DNA of 64,000 nucleotides from the NCBI GenBank assembly GCA_017394765.1, contig JAFPXF010000051.1, positions 75,040-139,039 on the forward strand, in the 5' to 3' direction. Positions 9,155 to 18,685 of this stretch are shown one piece after another (position 1 is the stretch's first letter; each line of letters begins with the position of its first letter). The translations under genes and the position numbers were made by a program. The stretch is from Bacteroidales bacterium (GTDB lineage Bacteria; Bacteroidota; Bacteroidia; Bacteroidales; WCHB1-69). A model generated the notes under the pieces. That model saw only the letters and a program-made list of their open reading frames with translations. It did no database searches and was not told the DNA's origin.

Positions 9155-9193
9155 AAAAAAAAGTGCCATTTTCTGTTGTACAGCAAAAGGCAC
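9155..9193 (-). terminator. Terminator of tRNA-Glu, possibly bidirectional
   Basis: On the minus strand a GTGCC...GGCAC hairpin with an internal TTTT/AAAA and CTGT/ACAG extension runs into eight T residues. It could also end the plus-strand transpeptidase transcript. Confidence 0.8.
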
Positions 9194-9201
9194 CTCTTTT
9201 G

Positions 9202-9273
9202 TAGCGAGTAGGAGAATCGAACTCCTATTGCAAGAATGAAAATCTTGTGTACTAGCCGTTATACGAACTCGCC
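9202..9273 (-). tRNA. tRNA-Glu (UUC)
   Basis: A 72-nt cloverleaf on the minus strand. The acceptor stem pairs GGCGAGT with ACTCGCT. The anticodon arm is CAAGA-TTTTCAT-TCTTG, which puts UUC at positions 34-36. The T arm is AGGAG-TTCGATT-CTCCT, and the D arm contains TAACGGCTAGTA. The 3' CCA is not encoded. A TATTTTTG promoter lies upstream and a hairpin terminator downstream. Confidence 0.95.
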
Positions 9274-9296
9274 AAGACTGTCATTATTTGACGCTG

Positions 9297-9304
9297 CAAA
9301 AATA
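9297..9304 (-). promoter_or_regulatory. -7 element upstream of tRNA-Glu
   Basis: TATTTTTG on the minus strand, 23 bp before the mature tRNA 5' end. That leaves room for a short leader removed by RNase P. Confidence 0.75.
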
Positions 9305-9346
9305 CACTTTTTTTGTTTCGCTCCAATTTTTGAAGCATAAAAAATG

Positions 9347-10021
9347 TTAATCCCCCGATTTGTCTTGTTCAAACCTGAAACCCAGACGTTTAGCAGTCCG
9401 TATATTATTCTGGTCCTCGATTTGAAGCATGTCATTGACCGAAATAATCTTCGTTTCCTCGTAATCCGGGACCAATAAATCGAAGTTTATCGTGTAAGTT
9501 ATCGCAGATTTGAGAATCTCCTTGACAGATTCTTTGTCGATTTTATTGTCACTAAAATTATTGAGCACCTGTGCCAGCTCACGCTTGCCCTCGATGTAAT
9601 AATGACCCTCCTTGTTGATGAGGATACGTCCAATCATATAACCAAGGTCGTTGACACGGTTGTACTTGAACGAGTCGCCGAGGAAGTTGAAAATCTGGAT
9701 CATGCCGCAATAGGAACGGGTTTTATCCTCCTTGATATACGGCGTATGCATCACTTCGTGGTCGCGCGAGAACTCGAAGATGTTGCTGTGCATGAGGAAA
9801 ACCAGCACATCACCGGCGAACTTCAGCTGGAACTGGTATTGAGTCTTGTTGTCGTAACGCACGGGAATGTCCTCATGGTCATCCGCATAGTTGACACGAT
9901 AGAAATCCTCGAAATTTTTCGAACATTCCTTGAAAAGCTGCATGGTCTCCAAGGTTATGGCGAAGATGTCTTGCTTTAGCTGTCCTTTGGTAATCAAAAG
10001 GTTACACAATGAATCATCCAT
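9347..10021 (-). CDS. Conserved hypothetical protein
   Basis: A 224-residue soluble protein with no signal peptide or membrane segment, from an ATG. It is rich in acidic and aromatic residues, for example FEDFYRVNYADDHEDIP near the N-terminus. I do not recognise a catalytic motif. It resembles Bacteroidota-restricted conserved proteins of unknown function. Upstream on its strand lies TATTTTCG, one mismatch from the usual -7 element. It is transcribed away from the DUF4199 gene, which ends 47 bp upstream of it on the same strand. Confidence 0.65.
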   Translation of the reverse strand: MDDSLCNLLITKGQLKQDIFAITLETMQLFKECSKNFEDFYRVNYADDHEDIPVRYDNKTQYQFQLKFAGDVLVFLMHSNIFEFSRDHEVMHTPYIKEDKTRSYCGMIQIFNFLGDSFKYNRVNDLGYMIGRILINKEGHYYIEGKRELAQVLNNFSDNKIDKESVKEILKSAITYTINFDLLVPDYEETKIISVNDMLQIEDQNNIRTAKRLGFRFEQDKSGD

Positions 10022-10068
10022 ATACTTTCTTTAAAAATTTAGATTGCGAAAATACAAAAAATGTAGTT

Positions 10069-11013
10069 CTATTCCACAGGATCATCTTGATTGACATGCT
10101 CCACACTCTCATCTTCCGTAATCAGTTCCTCATCCTCCACTGGTTCAGGCGCCTTTTTGGAGGTGTAGTGATACATGGCAATAAAGAGACCGAAAAACAT
10201 GCCGTAGAGCAAGTCCATGAGCGCGGCGACAGCAGCATATCGGCCGGGCTTGTCGTAATGCGGCACATGGGCCTTGTTCATGGCAAAACGCGCATCCACC
10301 GGACTGCACTTTTCCAACTGACGACTCACATCCTGCACCATCTGCTGCACGAATGGCGTGGAAAGCTGACTTTCGTTCTGCTCCATATAGAGCATCGTGG
10401 TTTCGACCAGCGTTCGTCTCGCATATTGGTCAAAATGCCCCAATTGGTAGTTGTTGGCCGTGTCCACGGCTCTCTTGTCCGTGATTTTGAGCAGGAAAAA
10501 GTCGTATATCATGCCAAATCCCTTTTCGGCATCGGTCTTCAAGGCATCGCTGGCAGTGTCCGGCCATGCAAAAGTCTCCTTCTCTTCAGCGAAAAGTTTC
10601 TCCACCTCGCTGAGATAGGTTTTCATTTCGGCTTGCGTGATGGTGTCTTTCTCGATGACCTTCCGATAATTATCCAGAGCCACCTCATACTTCGTGGCCA
10701 AGCCATGGGGCTCAATGACAGCGTAGTGGAGCATGCAGTAGCCGAAAAAGATCACAGAACCGACAATGGAAATGAGGAGGCATCCGAGAAAAGCCTTTGC
10801 GAAAGAGAGACGTTCGGAATACAACTCCTTGAACTCCTTGATGCCCGCATAGAGCACGAGTATGAATCCAATAATCAGAGCCAAGTCAAGCATTTTGGCT
10901 CCGGTGAAATCCACGCGGCGGGCGAACATCTTGACCAGCTCGAAAGCCGCGAGCATGACACCAAGCACAGCACCCCATTTCAAGGTGGAGAGATACGCAT
11001 TCTTTTCTTTCAT
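10069..11013 (-). CDS. DUF4199-like integral membrane protein
   Basis: A 314-residue membrane protein. Hydrophobic segments lie near residues 11-25, 43-60, 75-95 and close to the C-terminus (AAVAALMDLLYGMFFGLFIAMY). A long soluble loop of about 150 residues separates the third and fourth. The start KWGAVLGVML and the FAKAFLGCLLISIVGS block are typical of DUF4199 proteins of Bacteroidota, whose function is unknown. The acidic C-terminal tail (EPVEDEELITEDESVEHVNQ) would be cytoplasmic or periplasmic depending on topology. It follows the methylmalonyl-CoA epimerase gene by 18 bp and is probably co-transcribed with it. Confidence 0.65.
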   Translation of the reverse strand: MKEKNAYLSTLKWGAVLGVMLAAFELVKMFARRVDFTGAKMLDLALIIGFILVLYAGIKEFKELYSERLSFAKAFLGCLLISIVGSVIFFGYCMLHYAVIEPHGLATKYEVALDNYRKVIEKDTITQAEMKTYLSEVEKLFAEEKETFAWPDTASDALKTDAEKGFGMIYDFFLLKITDKRAVDTANNYQLGHFDQYARRTLVETTMLYMEQNESQLSTPFVQQMVQDVSRQLEKCSPVDARFAMNKAHVPHYDKPGRYAAVAALMDLLYGMFFGLFIAMYHYTSKKAPEPVEDEELITEDESVEHVNQDDPVE

Positions 11014-11031
11014 TGCAACAGAATTATGGGA

Positions 11032-11445
11032 CTATTCGTCCTTGTCGGGGCAGCAGAATTCGGTCAGCACGCCGCCGGTGGCCTTCGGGTGAGCGAATCC
11101 GATCTTCAAATGCTCGGCACCGCCGCGCGGTTCCTTGTCGATAAGGCGCACACCCTCCTCCGCCAGTTCATGCAAGGTGGAAGCCGTGTCGTCCACCGCA
11201 AAGGCCAAGTGGTGGATGCCTTCACCACGGTTCTCAATGAACTTGGCAATGGTGCTCTCCGGAGAGGTGGGCTCCAGCAGTTCGATTTTGGTCTGTCCAA
11301 CCTTGAAAAAAGCCGTCTTCACCTTTTGGTCAACGACCTCCTCAATGTTGTAGCATTTGAGTCCCAGAATTTTCTCATAATAAGGGATGGATTCTTCCAG
11401 ACTTTTAACGGCGATGCCGATGTGTTCAATGTGTGAAATGTTCAT
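11032..11445 (-). CDS. mce: Methylmalonyl-CoA epimerase
   Basis: A 137-residue vicinal-oxygen-chelate protein. Metal ligands typical of the family are visible: His in IEHIGIAV, Glu in KIELLEP, His in GIHHLAFAV and Glu in GGVLTEF. It interconverts (R)- and (S)-methylmalonyl-CoA in the succinate-propionate pathway. The mutase and the decarboxylase subunits are not in this window. A carboxyltransferase-type protein at 32.7-34.5 kb might be pathway-related, but this is not shown. Confidence 0.93.
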   Translation of the reverse strand: MNISHIEHIGIAVKSLEESIPYYEKILGLKCYNIEEVVDQKVKTAFFKVGQTKIELLEPTSPESTIAKFIENRGEGIHHLAFAVDDTASTLHELAEEGVRLIDKEPRGGAEHLKIGFAHPKATGGVLTEFCCPDKDE

Positions 11446-11481
11446 TGTAAATATGGTTTTAATGGGTTAATAATTCAAGTT

Positions 11482-12273
11482 TCAATCTCTGGCAGCGTCA
11501 CTGTCGAGCCAATGGGTATGGTGTTTGATGACATGTATTGCAATCAGAAGGAGCGTGCAGGCGGCCAAAATATAGAGCGACGGGCGCAACCATGCCGACA
11601 GCGAGACCACATAGCCGTGGAAGCGCACATTCGAGAGCACGAACATCAGATAATCGGCTATGGTATAACAGAATATGGTCGAATAGAGGGTGGCATGTTC
11701 GCGACGGAGAAATGTCTTGAAGGAGAAATCCATCTCACCGCGCTGAAAAAGGGACCATCGGGGGATGAACGCGGGCACGGTGTCGGCCCATGCCTCGAAC
11801 TCGTCGCCAAATTGACTGCGCAGGTAGGCCTCCTCCGCGTACATGATGCGTTCATAGTAAAGCCAATACACCAAAGAAACGATGATAAAGGCCCAGATAT
11901 TCATAGTGAAGACCAAGATGCCGGCCCAGATGAGATAATTGGCCAGGTACAGCGGGTGACGGACAACAGAATAGATGCCGACTGTGTTGAGGCGTTTGGC
12001 AACCTGCTTGTCGGTATTGCGGCCGGAAGTGCCCTTTGGGGTGGTGCAAACCGTATAGGCGCGCAATACCAGTCCCGACAAAGAGAGCAGGAATGCCACC
12101 ACCGTAAGGATGACGCGCAGGACATGACGCTGCCCCACAAAGAGCCGCATGTAGAGGTCGGGGTTGCTATAGACAAGGATAGGAATCGCCAAAAGGAAGA
12201 TGAGAATGGGGATCTGCCCACGATACCTGAACAGGAAATTGCCTGATTTCTCGAAAGATTGCTGTAGTGCCAC
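11482..12273 (-). CDS. Isoprenylcysteine/phospholipid-type membrane methyltransferase
   Basis: A 263-residue polytopic membrane protein. The SAM-binding signature of the ICMT/PEMT family is present: GIYSVVRHPLYLANYLIWAG, then YYERIMYAEEAYLRSQFGDEFEAW and PAFIP. Five or six hydrophobic segments are visible. ICMT-like enzymes in bacteria methylate lipids or small molecules; LmtA, which methylates a lipid A phosphate in Leptospira, is one relative, but the substrate here is unknown. The start codon is GTG at 12273; the next Met is 41 residues in and would remove the first membrane segment. A TATTTTCG promoter-like element lies 20 bp upstream. Confidence 0.8.
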   Translation of the reverse strand: MALQQSFEKSGNFLFRYRGQIPILIFLLAIPILVYSNPDLYMRLFVGQRHVLRVILTVVAFLLSLSGLVLRAYTVCTTPKGTSGRNTDKQVAKRLNTVGIYSVVRHPLYLANYLIWAGILVFTMNIWAFIIVSLVYWLYYERIMYAEEAYLRSQFGDEFEAWADTVPAFIPRWSLFQRGEMDFSFKTFLRREHATLYSTIFCYTIADYLMFVLSNVRFHGYVVSLSAWLRPSLYILAACTLLLIAIHVIKHHTHWLDSDAARD

Positions 12274-12301
12274 GGGTTATCTTTTTAGGCCGCGAAAATA
12301 C

Positions 12302-12340
12302 AAAAAAAGCGGTCACTTTCGTTTCCGAAAATAACCGCTT
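12302..12340 (-). terminator. Intrinsic terminator after rplS
   Basis: On the minus strand AAGCGGT pairs with ACCGCTT around an inner stem-loop (TTTTCG-GAAA-CGAAAg) and is followed by a T run. It lies about 30 bp after the rplS stop. Confidence 0.88.
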
Positions 12341-12369
12341 GATAGTTGTCAAGGTGGATATGATTTCTA

Positions 12370-12723
12370 TTATCCTCTGCGCTCTTTGATACGAGCCTTC
12401 TTGCCCGTGAGGTTGCGGAGGTAGAAAATGCGTGCGCGACGCACGACACCACGCTTGTTGACCTTGATTTCAGCAATCATCGGGGTTGCGAAGGGGAAGA
12501 TTCTCTCCACACCGATGCCGCCGGAAATCTTTCTCACCGTGAAGGTCTTGGTAGCGCCAGCACCATTGATTTGGAGCACAACGCCTTGGAATTGCTGGAT
12601 ACGCTCCTTGGAGCCTTCCACGATTCTATAGGAAACGGTGATGGTGTCACCGGCCTTGAATTTCGGAAATTCTTGTTTCGTAATGAAATTGTCCTCTACG
12701 TACTGAATCAATTCTTGTTTCAT
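12370..12723 (-). CDS. rplS: 50S ribosomal protein L19
   Basis: A 117-residue protein from ATG 12723. L19 hallmarks are [42 protein letters not shown] and [22 protein letters not shown]19 sits at the interface of the ribosomal subunits. An upstream in-frame extension reads through the promoter and poly-A leader and is not coding. The gene stands alone between its own promoter and terminator, unlike the rpsP-rimM-trmD-rplS operon of many bacteria. Confidence 0.97.
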   Translation of the reverse strand: MKQELIQYVEDNFITKQEFPKFKAGDTITVSYRIVEGSKERIQQFQGVVLQINGAGATKTFTVRKISGGIGVERIFPFATPMIAEIKVNKRGVVRRARIFYLRNLTGKKARIKERRG

Positions 12724-12766
12724 CTCTTTATTTTTTTTATTATTTTTCGCTTTTATTTCAAGGCTG

Positions 12767-12774
12767 CAAAAATA
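12767..12774 (-). promoter_or_regulatory. -7 element of rplS
   Basis: TATTTTTG on the minus strand followed by CAGCC, 43 bp before the rplS ATG. It rules out any longer L19 N-terminus. Confidence 0.75.
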
Positions 12775-13046
12775 CATTTTTTTCATTACCCTTCCCCCTA
12801 CCCCGGCCTCGTTTTTTTCAAATTGAAAAAAAACATTTTTATTAAATAATGAAATATTTGATTTTCAATCGTTTAATTTATTTTTTCAACATTATTAGAA
12901 TGAAAAATAATCTGTTTTCAGTGAAAAATAATTGTCTAATTATGTGAAAATTCCGACCAGAAATATCAGCTTTGGCATGATTTTTCCGCAAAACATGACA
13001 CATATATTTTTTTATTCACAATGAGAGGTATTCTGATTTTTTAATG

Positions 13047-13054
13047 TAAATTTG
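13047..13054 (+). promoter_or_regulatory. -7 element of dnaE
   Basis: TAAATTTG followed by CCACC matches TAnnTTTG and lies 45 bp before the dnaE ATG. No clear TTTG -33 box is visible. Confidence 0.6.
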
Positions 13055-13099
13055 CCACCGACTTTCTTCCAATCGTTCAAACCTAATTAACCATTGAAT

Positions 13100-16000
13100 A
13101 TGAGCACTTTCACGCATCTACATGTACACACACAATATTCCATATTGGACGGCATGTCCAAGATCCCAGACCTTGTGGACAAATGTCTGGACAACGGGAT
13201 GAATGCCCTTGCGATAACCGACCATGGCAACATGTTTGGCATCAAAGAGTTTTTCGATTATGTGGACAAGTTGAACGGAAAGACGCTCAAGCATATAGCG
13301 ACGTTGGAACAAAATCTTGCCGTCATCAACGAGAAAGGGCTTCGTGAGGAGGCCGAAGCGAAACTGGCTGCCGCGCACGCACGCATCTTCAAGCCTATTT
13401 TCGGCTGCGAGGCATACGTGGCGCGCCAAACAAGCACAAACCCATCAGCAAGCCGTCTCGTGCGCGAGCAAAAAGAAAACGGTCGTGGCTACCATCTTGT
13501 CCTCTTGGCCAAGAATGAAACTGGGTATCACAACTTGTGCAAGATGATCTCTTCCGCATGGGTGGACGGCTTCTACTATCAAGCGCGCATCGACCGCTCC
13601 CTGCTCGAGCAATACCACGAGGGTGTCATCGTCTCCTCGGCCTGTCTTGCCGGCGAAATCCCCAGCGCCCTGAAGAACGGCGACTACGAGAAGGCCAAGC
13701 AGGCAGTGCTGTGGTACAAAGGCATCTTCGGCGGCGACTACTACCTCGAGGTGCAGCGCCACCAGACAGACAAGCCCGGCGGTGACCGTTCCGTGTATGA
13801 ACAACAGAAAATCGTCAACGAAGGCATCCTCCGCCTCGCGGCGGAAACCGGCACCAAGGTGATCGCCACCAACGACGCCCACTTTGTGAACGAAGAGGAT
13901 GCCGAGGCCCATGACCGGCTGATCTGCCTTTCCACCGGCAAGTTATATACCGACACCGACCGTCTTCACTACACCAAGCAGGAATGGCTCAAAACCCCTG
14001 ATGAGATGGCCGCCATATTTGCCGACATTCCGGAAGTTCTCGCCAACACACAGGAGATTGTGGACAAGGTGGAGACTTTCAAGCTGAAGCACCCCCCTAT
14101 CATGCCGGTATTCGACATTCCACAGGAGTTCGGCACGGTGGAGAGCTATACACAACAATATTCGCATGAAGATCTGGAAAAAGAGTTCGAAGCCGACAAA
14201 GATGGCGAGGGGCGTATCCAACGGTTGGGCGGTTATGAACGCGTCTATCGCATCAAATTGGAGTCCGACTATTTGCGTAAACTGACCATGGAAGGGGCCC
14301 ACAAACGGTATGGCGACCCCTTGTCCGATGAGATCCAGGAACGCATCGACTTCGAGTTGGACGTGATGCGAAACATGGGCTTCCCCGGTTACTTTCTAAT
14401 CGTGCAGGACTTTATCGCTGCTGCCCGCAACATGGGGGTCTCTGTGGGGCCGGGCCGTGGCTCCGCAGCCGGCTCCGTGGTCGCCTATTGCCTCAAGATC
14501 ACCGACGTTGACCCCCTCAAATACGACCTCCTTTTTGAACGTTTCCTCAACCCCGACCGAATTTCCCTCCCCGATATCGATGTGGACTTCGACGACGACG
14601 GGCGTTATAAGATCCTTGACTGGATTACGCAAAAATATGGCAAGGAGCGTGTCGCGCACATCATCACCTACGGCACGATGGCCGCCAAGTCGAGCATCAA
14701 GGATGTGGCGCGCGTGCAAAACCTGCCCCTGCAACTCTCCAACCAGCTCGCGAAGCTCATCCCTGTGCGCCTTCCCGAGGATCCCAAGACGGGCAAGGCC
14801 CCCAAAGTCACCATCAAAAACTGCCTCAAGATGGTCCCCGAATTGGCAAACGAATACAATAACGGCGGCGAGGCGGTCAAGGAGGTGCTCACCTACGCCT
14901 CCCAGCTCGAAGGCACCGTCCGGCAAATCGGCATCCATGCCTGCGGTGTCATTATCGGTGCCGACGACCTCACCAAGTTCGCCCCGCTCGCAACCGTCGA
15001 AGACAAGGAGTCCAAGCAGGATATCCTCGTCACCCAATACGAAGGCTCTGTCGTGGAGGACATCGGGCTCATCAAGATGGACTTCCTGGGACTCAAGACG
15101 CTCACCATCATCAAGGAGACCCTTTCCAACATCAAGAAATCGAAGGGCATCGTCGTGGACATTGACAATATTCCGCTCGATGACCCCGAGACTTACCAAC
15201 TCTTCTGCGACGGTGATACCGTGGCCACATTCCAATTTGAATCAGCGGGTATGCAGAAATATCTCAAGGAGCTAAAGCCCAGCAAGTTCGAGGATCTCAT
15301 CGCCATGAATGCCCTCTATCGCCCCGGCCCCATGGACTACATTCCGCAGTTTATCCGCCGCAAGCAGGGCACAGAAGAGATCCAATACGACATTCCCATC
15401 ATGGAGAAATACCTCCACGACACGTATGGCATCACGGTCTATCAGGAGCAGGTGATGCTTCTGTCTCGCCTGTTGGCCAATTTCACCCGTGGCGAGTCCG
15501 ACACATTACGCAAGGCCATGGGCAAGAAACAGCGCGACAAGTTGGAACAACTCAAGCCGAAATTCATTGAGCAGGGCACATCCAATGGCCATGATCCCAA
15601 GGTTCTGGAAAAAATATGGGGCGATTGGGTGAAATTCGCCTCATACGCTTTCAACAAGTCGCATGCCACTTGCTACTCCTGGGTGGCATACCAAACCGCC
15701 TATCTCAAGGCGCATTACCGTGCCGAGTTCATGGCGGCCAACCTTACCAACAGCATCAGCGACATCGAGACCATCAGCACCTTCATCGAGGACGCCCTCA
15801 AAAAGAACATCCATGTACTGGCTCCCGACATCAACGAGTCCGACCAAACCTTCACCGTCAACCAAGCGGGCAACATCCGTTTCGGTCTGGCCGCTTTGAA
15901 GGGCGTGGGCAACAGTGCCGCCAACAGCATCGTGGAGGAGCGCCTTGCCCACGGACCTTACAAGGACATCTTCAACTTCCTCGACCGCGTGGATCTGCGC

Positions 16001-16918
16001 AACTGCAACAAACGCTGCATCGAGACCCTCGCCAAGGGAGGAGCTTTCGACAGCTTCAAGGATATTCACCGCGCACAATTTTTCCACACAGAGAAGGAGG
16101 GCGGCCCTACCTTCCTGGACAAACTCATCACCTACACTACCCGCACACACAGCGATGCCTCCCAATTCTCCATCTTTGACATGGACGAGAGCGTGCAGGA
16201 AAACGAGCACATCGACTTCCCGTCTTGCGAGCCGTGGAGCAGCTATGAACAAATCAAGTATGAAAAAGAGGTCGCCGGCTTCTATATCTCCGGACATCCC
16301 CTGGACGAATACAAACCCATCATCCAAAACTTCTCGACCGTCAACCTGTCGCAAGTCTCCGATCTCGACTACATGAAAAGCAAATTCGTGTCGGGGAAAG
16401 CATTCTCCTTCGTGGCCGTCGTGACAGAGGCTGTCACTCGCCTCACCAAGAAGGGGAACGAATTCGGGGTCATCAATCTGGAAGATTACGAGGGATCGTG
16501 GAAATGGAATCTGTTTGGCGAGGAATACGCCAAATTCAAGCACCTTTTCGAAAACGGCAAGCGCCTGTTCATCAGGGCTCGCCTCAAAACCAAGACATGG
16601 TGGAACCCGGAAACCAAAGAAGAAACTGTTCGCGTCGATGTCGAACCCATCGAAATCATCTGGTTGGAAGATGCCTATGAAAAACTCTGCCACGAGATGC
16701 GTATCGTTGTCGGCATCGCTGATATCTATCCGGAAATTGCCATACAACTAAACGACCAGCTCAAGAAATACAAGGGGAATGTGCCATTCTCCCTACGCAT
16801 CGTGGAAAAAGGCGGGGTCTTCTATTCCGATTTCACCAATTTCACGACCAATGTCAATCCCGAACTCCTGTTGAAAAACCTGGAATTGCCTATACCATTT
16901 AATATTGAACTCATTTAA
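13100..16918 (+). CDS. dnaE: DNA polymerase III subunit alpha
   Basis: A 1272-residue replicative polymerase from ATG 13100. It opens with the PHP domain (FTHLHVHTQYSILDG, then AITDHGNMFG). The palm follows with GPGRGSAAGS and PDIDVDFDDDGRYKIL (acidic residues near 491-498). The fingers contain YRPGPMDYIPQFI and YQEQVM, and the C-terminal part an OB-fold region. Extra segments between the PHP strands (about residues 55-95) and around residue 350-390 are longer than in E. coli and are usual for Bacteroidota. The gene has its own promoter, and the nfeD-like gene begins 10 bp after its stop. Confidence 0.97.
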   Translation: MSTFTHLHVHTQYSILDGMSKIPDLVDKCLDNGMNALAITDHGNMFGIKEFFDYVDKLNGKTLKHIATLEQNLAVINEKGLREEAEAKLAAAHARIFKPIFGCEAYVARQTSTNPSASRLVREQKENGRGYHLVLLAKNETGYHNLCKMISSAWVDGFYYQARIDRSLLEQYHEGVIVSSACLAGEIPSALKNGDYEKAKQAVLWYKGIFGGDYYLEVQRHQTDKPGGDRSVYEQQKIVNEGILRLAAETGTKVIATNDAHFVNEEDAEAHDRLICLSTGKLYTDTDRLHYTKQEWLKTPDEMAAIFADIPEVLANTQEIVDKVETFKLKHPPIMPVFDIPQEFGTVESYTQQYSHEDLEKEFEADKDGEGRIQRLGGYERVYRIKLESDYLRKLTMEGAHKRYGDPLSDEIQERIDFELDVMRNMGFPGYFLIVQDFIAAARNMGVSVGPGRGSAAGSVVAYCLKITDVDPLKYDLLFERFLNPDRISLPDIDVDFDDDGRYKILDWITQKYGKERVAHIITYGTMAAKSSIKDVARVQNLPLQLSNQLAKLIPVRLPEDPKTGKAPKVTIKNCLKMVPELANEYNNGGEAVKEVLTYASQLEGTVRQIGIHACGVIIGADDLTKFAPLATVEDKESKQDILVTQYEGSVVEDIGLIKMDFLGLKTLTIIKETLSNIKKSKGIVVDIDNIPLDDPETYQLFCDGDTVATFQFESAGMQKYLKELKPSKFEDLIAMNALYRPGPMDYIPQFIRRKQGTEEIQYDIPIMEKYLHDTYGITVYQEQVMLLSRLLANFTRGESDTLRKAMGKKQRDKLEQLKPKFIEQGTSNGHDPKVLEKIWGDWVKFASYAFNKSHATCYSWVAYQTAYLKAHYRAEFMAANLTNSISDIETISTFIEDALKKNIHVLAPDINESDQTFTVNQAGNIRFGLAALKGVGNSAANSIVEERLAHGPYKDIFNFLDRVDLRNCNKRCIETLAKGGAFDSFKDIHRAQFFHTEKEGGPTFLDKLITYTTRTHSDASQFSIFDMDESVQENEHIDFPSCEPWSSYEQIKYEKEVAGFYISGHPLDEYKPIIQNFSTVNLSQVSDLDYMKSKFVSGKAFSFVAVVTEAVTRLTKKGNEFGVINLEDYEGSWKWNLFGEEYAKFKHLFENGKRLFIRARLKTKTWWNPETKEETVRVDVEPIEIIWLEDAYEKLCHEMRIVVGIADIYPEIAIQLNDQLKKYKGNVPFSLRIVEKGGVFYSDFTNFTTNVNPELLLKNLELPIPFNIELI

Positions 16919-16928
16919 AGAACAGAAC

Positions 16929-18287
16929 ATGAACGCTTTTCGAACATTTATATGCACGGTTGTCTTGTGGATCCCCATAATGTTGTTCTCACAGGACAAT
17001 GTCAAGGTCTTCTATTACAAAATCGACGACAATATCGCAAAGCCCGCCCAACGGAACACCGAAAAGGCGTTGGAGTCAGCGCAGGAAGCCCATGCGGACT
17101 ACCTGTTTTTGGAACTCAACACTTTCGGCGGCGAGTTGGAGGCTGCAGACAAAATCAGGACAACGCTATTGAACGCCCCGATGCCGACATTGGTATTTGT
17201 CAACAACAATGCGGCATCGGCGGGTGCACTGATTTCCATCGCGTGCGACAGCATTTACATGGCACCGGGAGCCTCGTTGGGCGCGGCTTCCGTAGTGAAC
17301 CAGAATGGCGAAATCATGCCCGACAAATACCAATCGTACATGCGCTCCCTGATGCGCTCCACGGCGGAGACAAACGGTCGCAACCCGGACATTGCGCAGG
17401 CCATGGTCGATCCAGACGTGGAGATCAAGGGGATTAGCGAAAAGGGCAAAGTGCTCACGTTCACGCCGGAGGAGGCTGTCCGCAACGGCTACTGCGAAGG
17501 CGAGGTCGAAAGCCGTGAAGAGGTTCTGAGCGCTGCCGGCATCGAACATTACGAATGGGTGGAACAGGAACTCTCCTGGATCGACAAGGTGATCAACTTC
17601 CTGGTCAATCCCGCTGTCAGCGGCCTGCTCATCATGTGCATCGTGGGCGGCCTCTACTTCGAACTCCAGTCGCCCGGCATCGGATTCCCGTTGGCCATCG
17701 CCATCCTGGCCGCGATGCTCTTTTTCGCGCCCCATTACCTGGAGGGATTGGCTGCCCACTGGGAGATCTTGCTCTTCGTTATCGGCGTAATCCTGATCAT
17801 GTTGGAAATATTCGTCATCCCCGGTTTCGGTGTGGCAGGCATCTCCGGCATCGTGTTGGTATTGACAGCCTTCATCCTCACCATGGTCTTCAATATCGGC
17901 TTCAAGTTCAACTTCAACCCCGATCTGGACGCGGTCACCCAAGTGGGCAAAAGCACGGCCATCGTGGTCGTTGCGACTACCGCCGGATTCTTTCTCTCCA
18001 TCTGGCTGGGCAAGAAGCTCATCACCGCGCAGACGCCATTTGGCACCATGGCCCTCAACACCCGCATGGATGCCGACAAGGGCTTCGTGGCGCAAGATAT
18101 GTCGATGCAAAACCATGTGGGCAAAACTGGTGTTGCCGCCACTTTCATGCGCCCCGCCGGCAAGGTCAACATCGATGGCGAAATCATCGAAGCCACCTCG
18201 GAACACGGGCTTATTGAAAAAGGAGACCCCGTTGTTGTGGAAAAATTCGAGAATTCCCAACTCTTTGTCAAGAAATTAAAACATTGA
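16929..18287 (+). CDS. NfeD-family membrane-bound serine protease
   Basis: ATG 16929 gives 452 residues; a TTG further upstream inside dnaE would lack a proper signal sequence. After a signal peptide (NAFRTFICTVVLWIPIMLFSQ) comes a ClpP-class protease domain. NNNAASAGALISIACD carries the candidate catalytic Ser. Four hydrophobic segments follow, then a C-terminal NfeD OB-fold (GKTGVAATFMRPAGKVNIDGEIIEA). Long NfeD proteins act in membrane protein quality control, often with a flotillin partner, which is not adjacent here. The start lies 10 bp after dnaE. Confidence 0.9.
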   Translation: MNAFRTFICTVVLWIPIMLFSQDNVKVFYYKIDDNIAKPAQRNTEKALESAQEAHADYLFLELNTFGGELEAADKIRTTLLNAPMPTLVFVNNNAASAGALISIACDSIYMAPGASLGAASVVNQNGEIMPDKYQSYMRSLMRSTAETNGRNPDIAQAMVDPDVEIKGISEKGKVLTFTPEEAVRNGYCEGEVESREEVLSAAGIEHYEWVEQELSWIDKVINFLVNPAVSGLLIMCIVGGLYFELQSPGIGFPLAIAILAAMLFFAPHYLEGLAAHWEILLFVIGVILIMLEIFVIPGFGVAGISGIVLVLTAFILTMVFNIGFKFNFNPDLDAVTQVGKSTAIVVVATTAGFFLSIWLGKKLITAQTPFGTMALNTRMDADKGFVAQDMSMQNHVGKTGVAATFMRPAGKVNIDGEIIEATSEHGLIEKGDPVVVEKFENSQLFVKKLKH

Positions 18288-18311
18288 TCTAATGTTAGAT
18301 ATACATCAATA

Positions 18312-18680
18312 ATGAGAGGATTATATTGCGTTTTATTGCTTTTATGTTCCAACGTGTTCATGACATTTGCATGGTATGGCAACTTGAAATTGCAAAGTTA
18401 CCCGTGGTTTTCCAAATTGTCATTGCCCCTCATCATCCTGTTGAGCTGGCTGGTGGCGGGTGTTGAATACAGTTTCATGATTCCTGCCAACCGGATGGGG
18501 TTCATCGAGAATGGCGGCCCCTTCAGTCTGTGGCAGCTGAAAGTCATCCAGGAAGCCGTCACCTTGACCGTTTTCACCATCTTCACACTGGTGTTGTTCA
18601 AATCGGAGCCCATGCGTCTGAATCACTTGATTGGCTTCATTTTTCTCATTTTGGCCGTTTATTTCATCTTCAAAAAGTAA
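18312..18680 (+). CDS. DMT-family membrane protein (DUF486)
   Basis: A 122-residue protein with four hydrophobic segments. The motifs NVFMTFAWYGNLK, PLIILLSWLVAGVEYSFMIPANRMGF and FSLWQLKVIQEAVTL are typical of DUF486, a half-size relative of the drug/metabolite transporter superfamily. Its substrate is unknown. It lies 24 bp after the NfeD gene and 5 bp before the GNAT gene, so an operon is likely. Confidence 0.88.
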   Translation: MRGLYCVLLLLCSNVFMTFAWYGNLKLQSYPWFSKLSLPLIILLSWLVAGVEYSFMIPANRMGFIENGGPFSLWQLKVIQEAVTLTVFTIFTLVLFKSEPMRLNHLIGFIFLILAVYFIFKK

Positions 18681-18685
18681 TTTTC

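Larger units (their letters stand above)
12724..13099. other. Gene-free AT-rich intergenic region between rplS and dnaE
   Basis: 376 bp, strongly AT-rich, with divergent promoters at both ends. There is no plausible coding sequence. It contains homopolymer A/T tracts and one TTATTCACA that fits the DnaA-box consensus (13012-13020), which is not significant alone. Confidence 0.7.

Noticed and set aside
10009..11436. A 475-codon plus-strand open frame across the DUF4199 and mce genes
   Set aside because: It runs antisense through two genes with family signatures and lacks any domain signal of its own.
13012..13020. TTATTCACA matching the DnaA-box consensus upstream of dnaE
   Set aside because: A single match is expected by chance in 64 kb, and there is no cluster of boxes or origin-type gene context.
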